From NCBI GenBank assembly GCA_003165615.1, contig PLWR01000665.1, forward strand, positions 350-6,149: a stretch of 5,800 bases of DNA, given 5' to 3'. Source of the stretch: Acidobacteriota bacterium. GTDB taxonomy: Bacteria; Acidobacteriota; Terriglobia; UBA7540. Within the stretch, counting starts at the first letter, position 1; the number at the start of each line of letters is the position of its first letter. A program made the position numbers and the translations under genes. Positions 5,019 through 5,800 of the stretch are shown here, piece by piece. The notes under the pieces are model-generated. The model saw only the letters and a program-made list of their open reading frames with translations, was not told the DNA's origin and ran no database searches.

Positions 5019-5112
5019 ACACAGCCTTTACCTTGCGATATACAGGCTACCTGTGGCGGAAATTCTTGGTGGGAGCGGCAGGGTGGGAAGCAGTAAATTC
5101 ACAATACAGTCT

Positions 5113-5127
5113 GGCACATAACGTGCC
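5113..5127. promoter_or_regulatory. Palindrome GGCAC-ATAAC-GTGCC upstream of the ice-binding gene
   Basis: Perfect 5-bp arms around 5 bases, 71 bases before ATG 5198. Half-sites whose starts are 10 bases apart fit a dimeric regulator. No bound factor can be named. Confidence 0.25.
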
Positions 5128-5187
5128 TTAGAAGTATCCAACAGCAGGTGAGATCGATATGTCGTTTTGTACGAGTTGGAGAAGCCT

Positions 5188-5193
5188 GGGAGG
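5188..5193 (+). promoter_or_regulatory. Shine-Dalgarno GGGAGG for the ice-binding protein
   Basis: GGGAGG lies 4 bases before ATG 5198. A competing in-frame ATG at 5159 has AGGTGA (5146-5151) 7 bases upstream. The start at 5198 is preferred because it gives a compact, canonical signal peptide. Confidence 0.55.
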
Positions 5194-5197
5194 AAAT

Positions 5198-5800
5198 ATG
5201 AGAAACCTCTCTATTTGCCTGGCGCTGATTGTATTGGGTGCGGGAAGCGTTAAGGCCGACGACACGCTCGGGACGGCGGACAGCTTTGCGGTCCTGGCGG
5301 GTTCGACGGTGACCAACTATGGTGCCGGAATTCTCGGTGCGACGGTCATCACCGGAAATCTGGGTGTCAGCCCAGGGCCCACGTGCATTGGCTTTGTAGG
5401 TTGCTCGACCACGGGTCCGGGCACGGTCTCAGGAACGATAGATTTAGCGAATGGGGCCGCGGGTTCTGCTATGGGGAATCTCAACACTGCTTACACTACT
5501 CTATTAGGCCTGAGCGTTGGCCCCCACGTCACCACAGTGCCCGGTGGTATCCTGACTGGGACCTACGCGCCGGGCGTCTATATTGTTTCCGCTCCGCCTT
5601 CTAATTTGACGGGAACAATCTATCTGAACGACGGGGACGTCGCCGGTTCGCAATTCGTTTTCGTTATGACGAGCACGCTGACAACCTCATCCAACTCGGT
5701 AGTTGATGTGACCGGTCTCTCTCCAGGTGACAGCGTGTTTTGGGTGGTCGAGAGCTCCGCGACTCTCGGTAACAACACTGCGTTCGAAGGGAATATTCTC
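5198..5800 (+). CDS. Secreted DUF3494 ice-binding-family protein, 3' end cut by window
   Basis: The first 201 residues are visible. Residues 1-20 form a signal peptide (MRN, hydrophobic core LSICLALIVLGAG, then SVKA before Asp-Asp), so the mature protein should be exported. The mature part matches the DUF3494 ice-binding beta-solenoid family: FAVLAGSTVTNYGA, TVITGNLGVSPG, TVSGTIDLANGAAGSAMGNLNTAYTTL, LTGTYAPGVYIVSSA, GTIYLNDG, FVFVMTSTLTTSSNSVVDVTG, VFWVVESSATLGNNTAFEGNIL. The loop at 61-72 has Cys63 and Cys69, which could form a disulfide. The usual end of the domain and any C-terminal anchor or sorting motif lie beyond the edge. Known members bind ice or hold cells near it, but many homologues in temperate bacteria are untested. 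Codon use looks less GC-biased than in the kai genes, consistent with the frequent transfer known for this family. An upstream start at 5159 would add 13 residues. Confidence 0.9.
   Translation, partial: MRNLSICLALIVLGAGSVKADDTLGTADSFAVLAGSTVTNYGAGILGATVITGNLGVSPGPTCIGFVGCSTTGPGTVSGTIDLANGAAGSAMGNLNTAYTTLLGLSVGPHVTTVPGGILTGTYAPGVYIVSAPPSNLTGTIYLNDGDVAGSQFVFVMTSTLTTSSNSVVDVTGLSPGDSVFWVVESSATLGNNTAFEGNIL

Larger units (their letters stand above)
4918..5158. other. Intergenic region with short repeats, no gene seen
   Basis: No coding frame with a credible start is seen on either strand, and no tRNA or intrinsic terminator. It holds an octamer TTGAACAG twice (4989-4996, 5011-5018) 22 bases apart, the first being half of CTGTT-TTG-AACAG (4984-4996); ACAGG-CTA-CCTGT (5042-5054); a G-rich stretch with GGTGGGA twice (5068-5088); and GGCAC-ATAAC-GTGCC (5113-5127). 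It must contain the promoter of the ice-binding gene, but no convincing -35/-10 pair could be chosen. Confidence 0.5.

Noticed and set aside
5068..5087. Possible G-quadruplex in the G-rich stretch with GGTGGGA repeated
   Set aside because: At best a two-tier quadruplex with uneven tracts; such stretches are common in GC-rich DNA.
5128..5316. Short - strand open frame over the start of the ice-binding gene
   Set aside because: No recognisable product or start signal; it overlaps the signal-peptide region of a confident gene.

Overview
This GC-rich window (about 60% GC by eye) carries most of a non-cyanobacterial Kai (clock-protein) operon on the + strand, then a Crp/Fnr-family regulator and the start of a secreted ice-binding (DUF3494) protein. 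No core-phylogeny gene is present, so the host is a guess. A coiled-coil-tailed KaiC, paired KaiB proteins, a PAS/HisKA_3 kinase and this Crp/Fnr subfamily together fit a soil or sediment bacterium, with Acidobacteria as my first guess and Proteobacteria, Verrucomicrobia or a related group possible.

Layout: 1-1112 is the 3' part of kaiC (end of the CI domain, all of CII and a coiled-coil tail). It abuts a first kaiB (1113-1448) with no spacer. A 51-bp double-palindromic element (1460-1510) separates this from a second kaiB (1531-1899). A soluble PAS-histidine kinase follows (1924-3138, TTG start with a strong ribosome binding site), overlapping by ATGA a NarL/FixJ response regulator (3135-3767). 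All five genes are on one strand with short gaps, so one operon is likely. No kaiA is seen. The inferred logic is that KaiC and one or both KaiB proteins form a timer or energy/stress sensor, and the kinase and regulator carry its output to transcription.

The 208-bp gap 3768-3975 holds two relatives of the 51-bp element, a C7-T-C7 tract inside a hairpin loop, small inverted repeats, a possible promoter and a near-perfect Shine-Dalgarno sequence. The Crp/Fnr gene (3976-4917) has an unusual 5' end: three successive ribosome-binding-site plus ATG modules, all in frame. The extra N-terminal 83 residues look like tandem, diverged copies of the gene's own start. The 280-bp gap 4918-5197 contains only short repeats of unknown meaning. 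From 5198 to the window end runs a signal-peptide-bearing DUF3494 protein, cut off by the window edge.

Most notable observations: the triple-start duplication in the Crp/Fnr gene; the TGTAGGGCC element, whose two hairpins differ by a compensatory base-pair change and which recurs about 10 bases after two stop codons of the same operon; and the two-kaiB, kaiA-less operon with its own two-component output.
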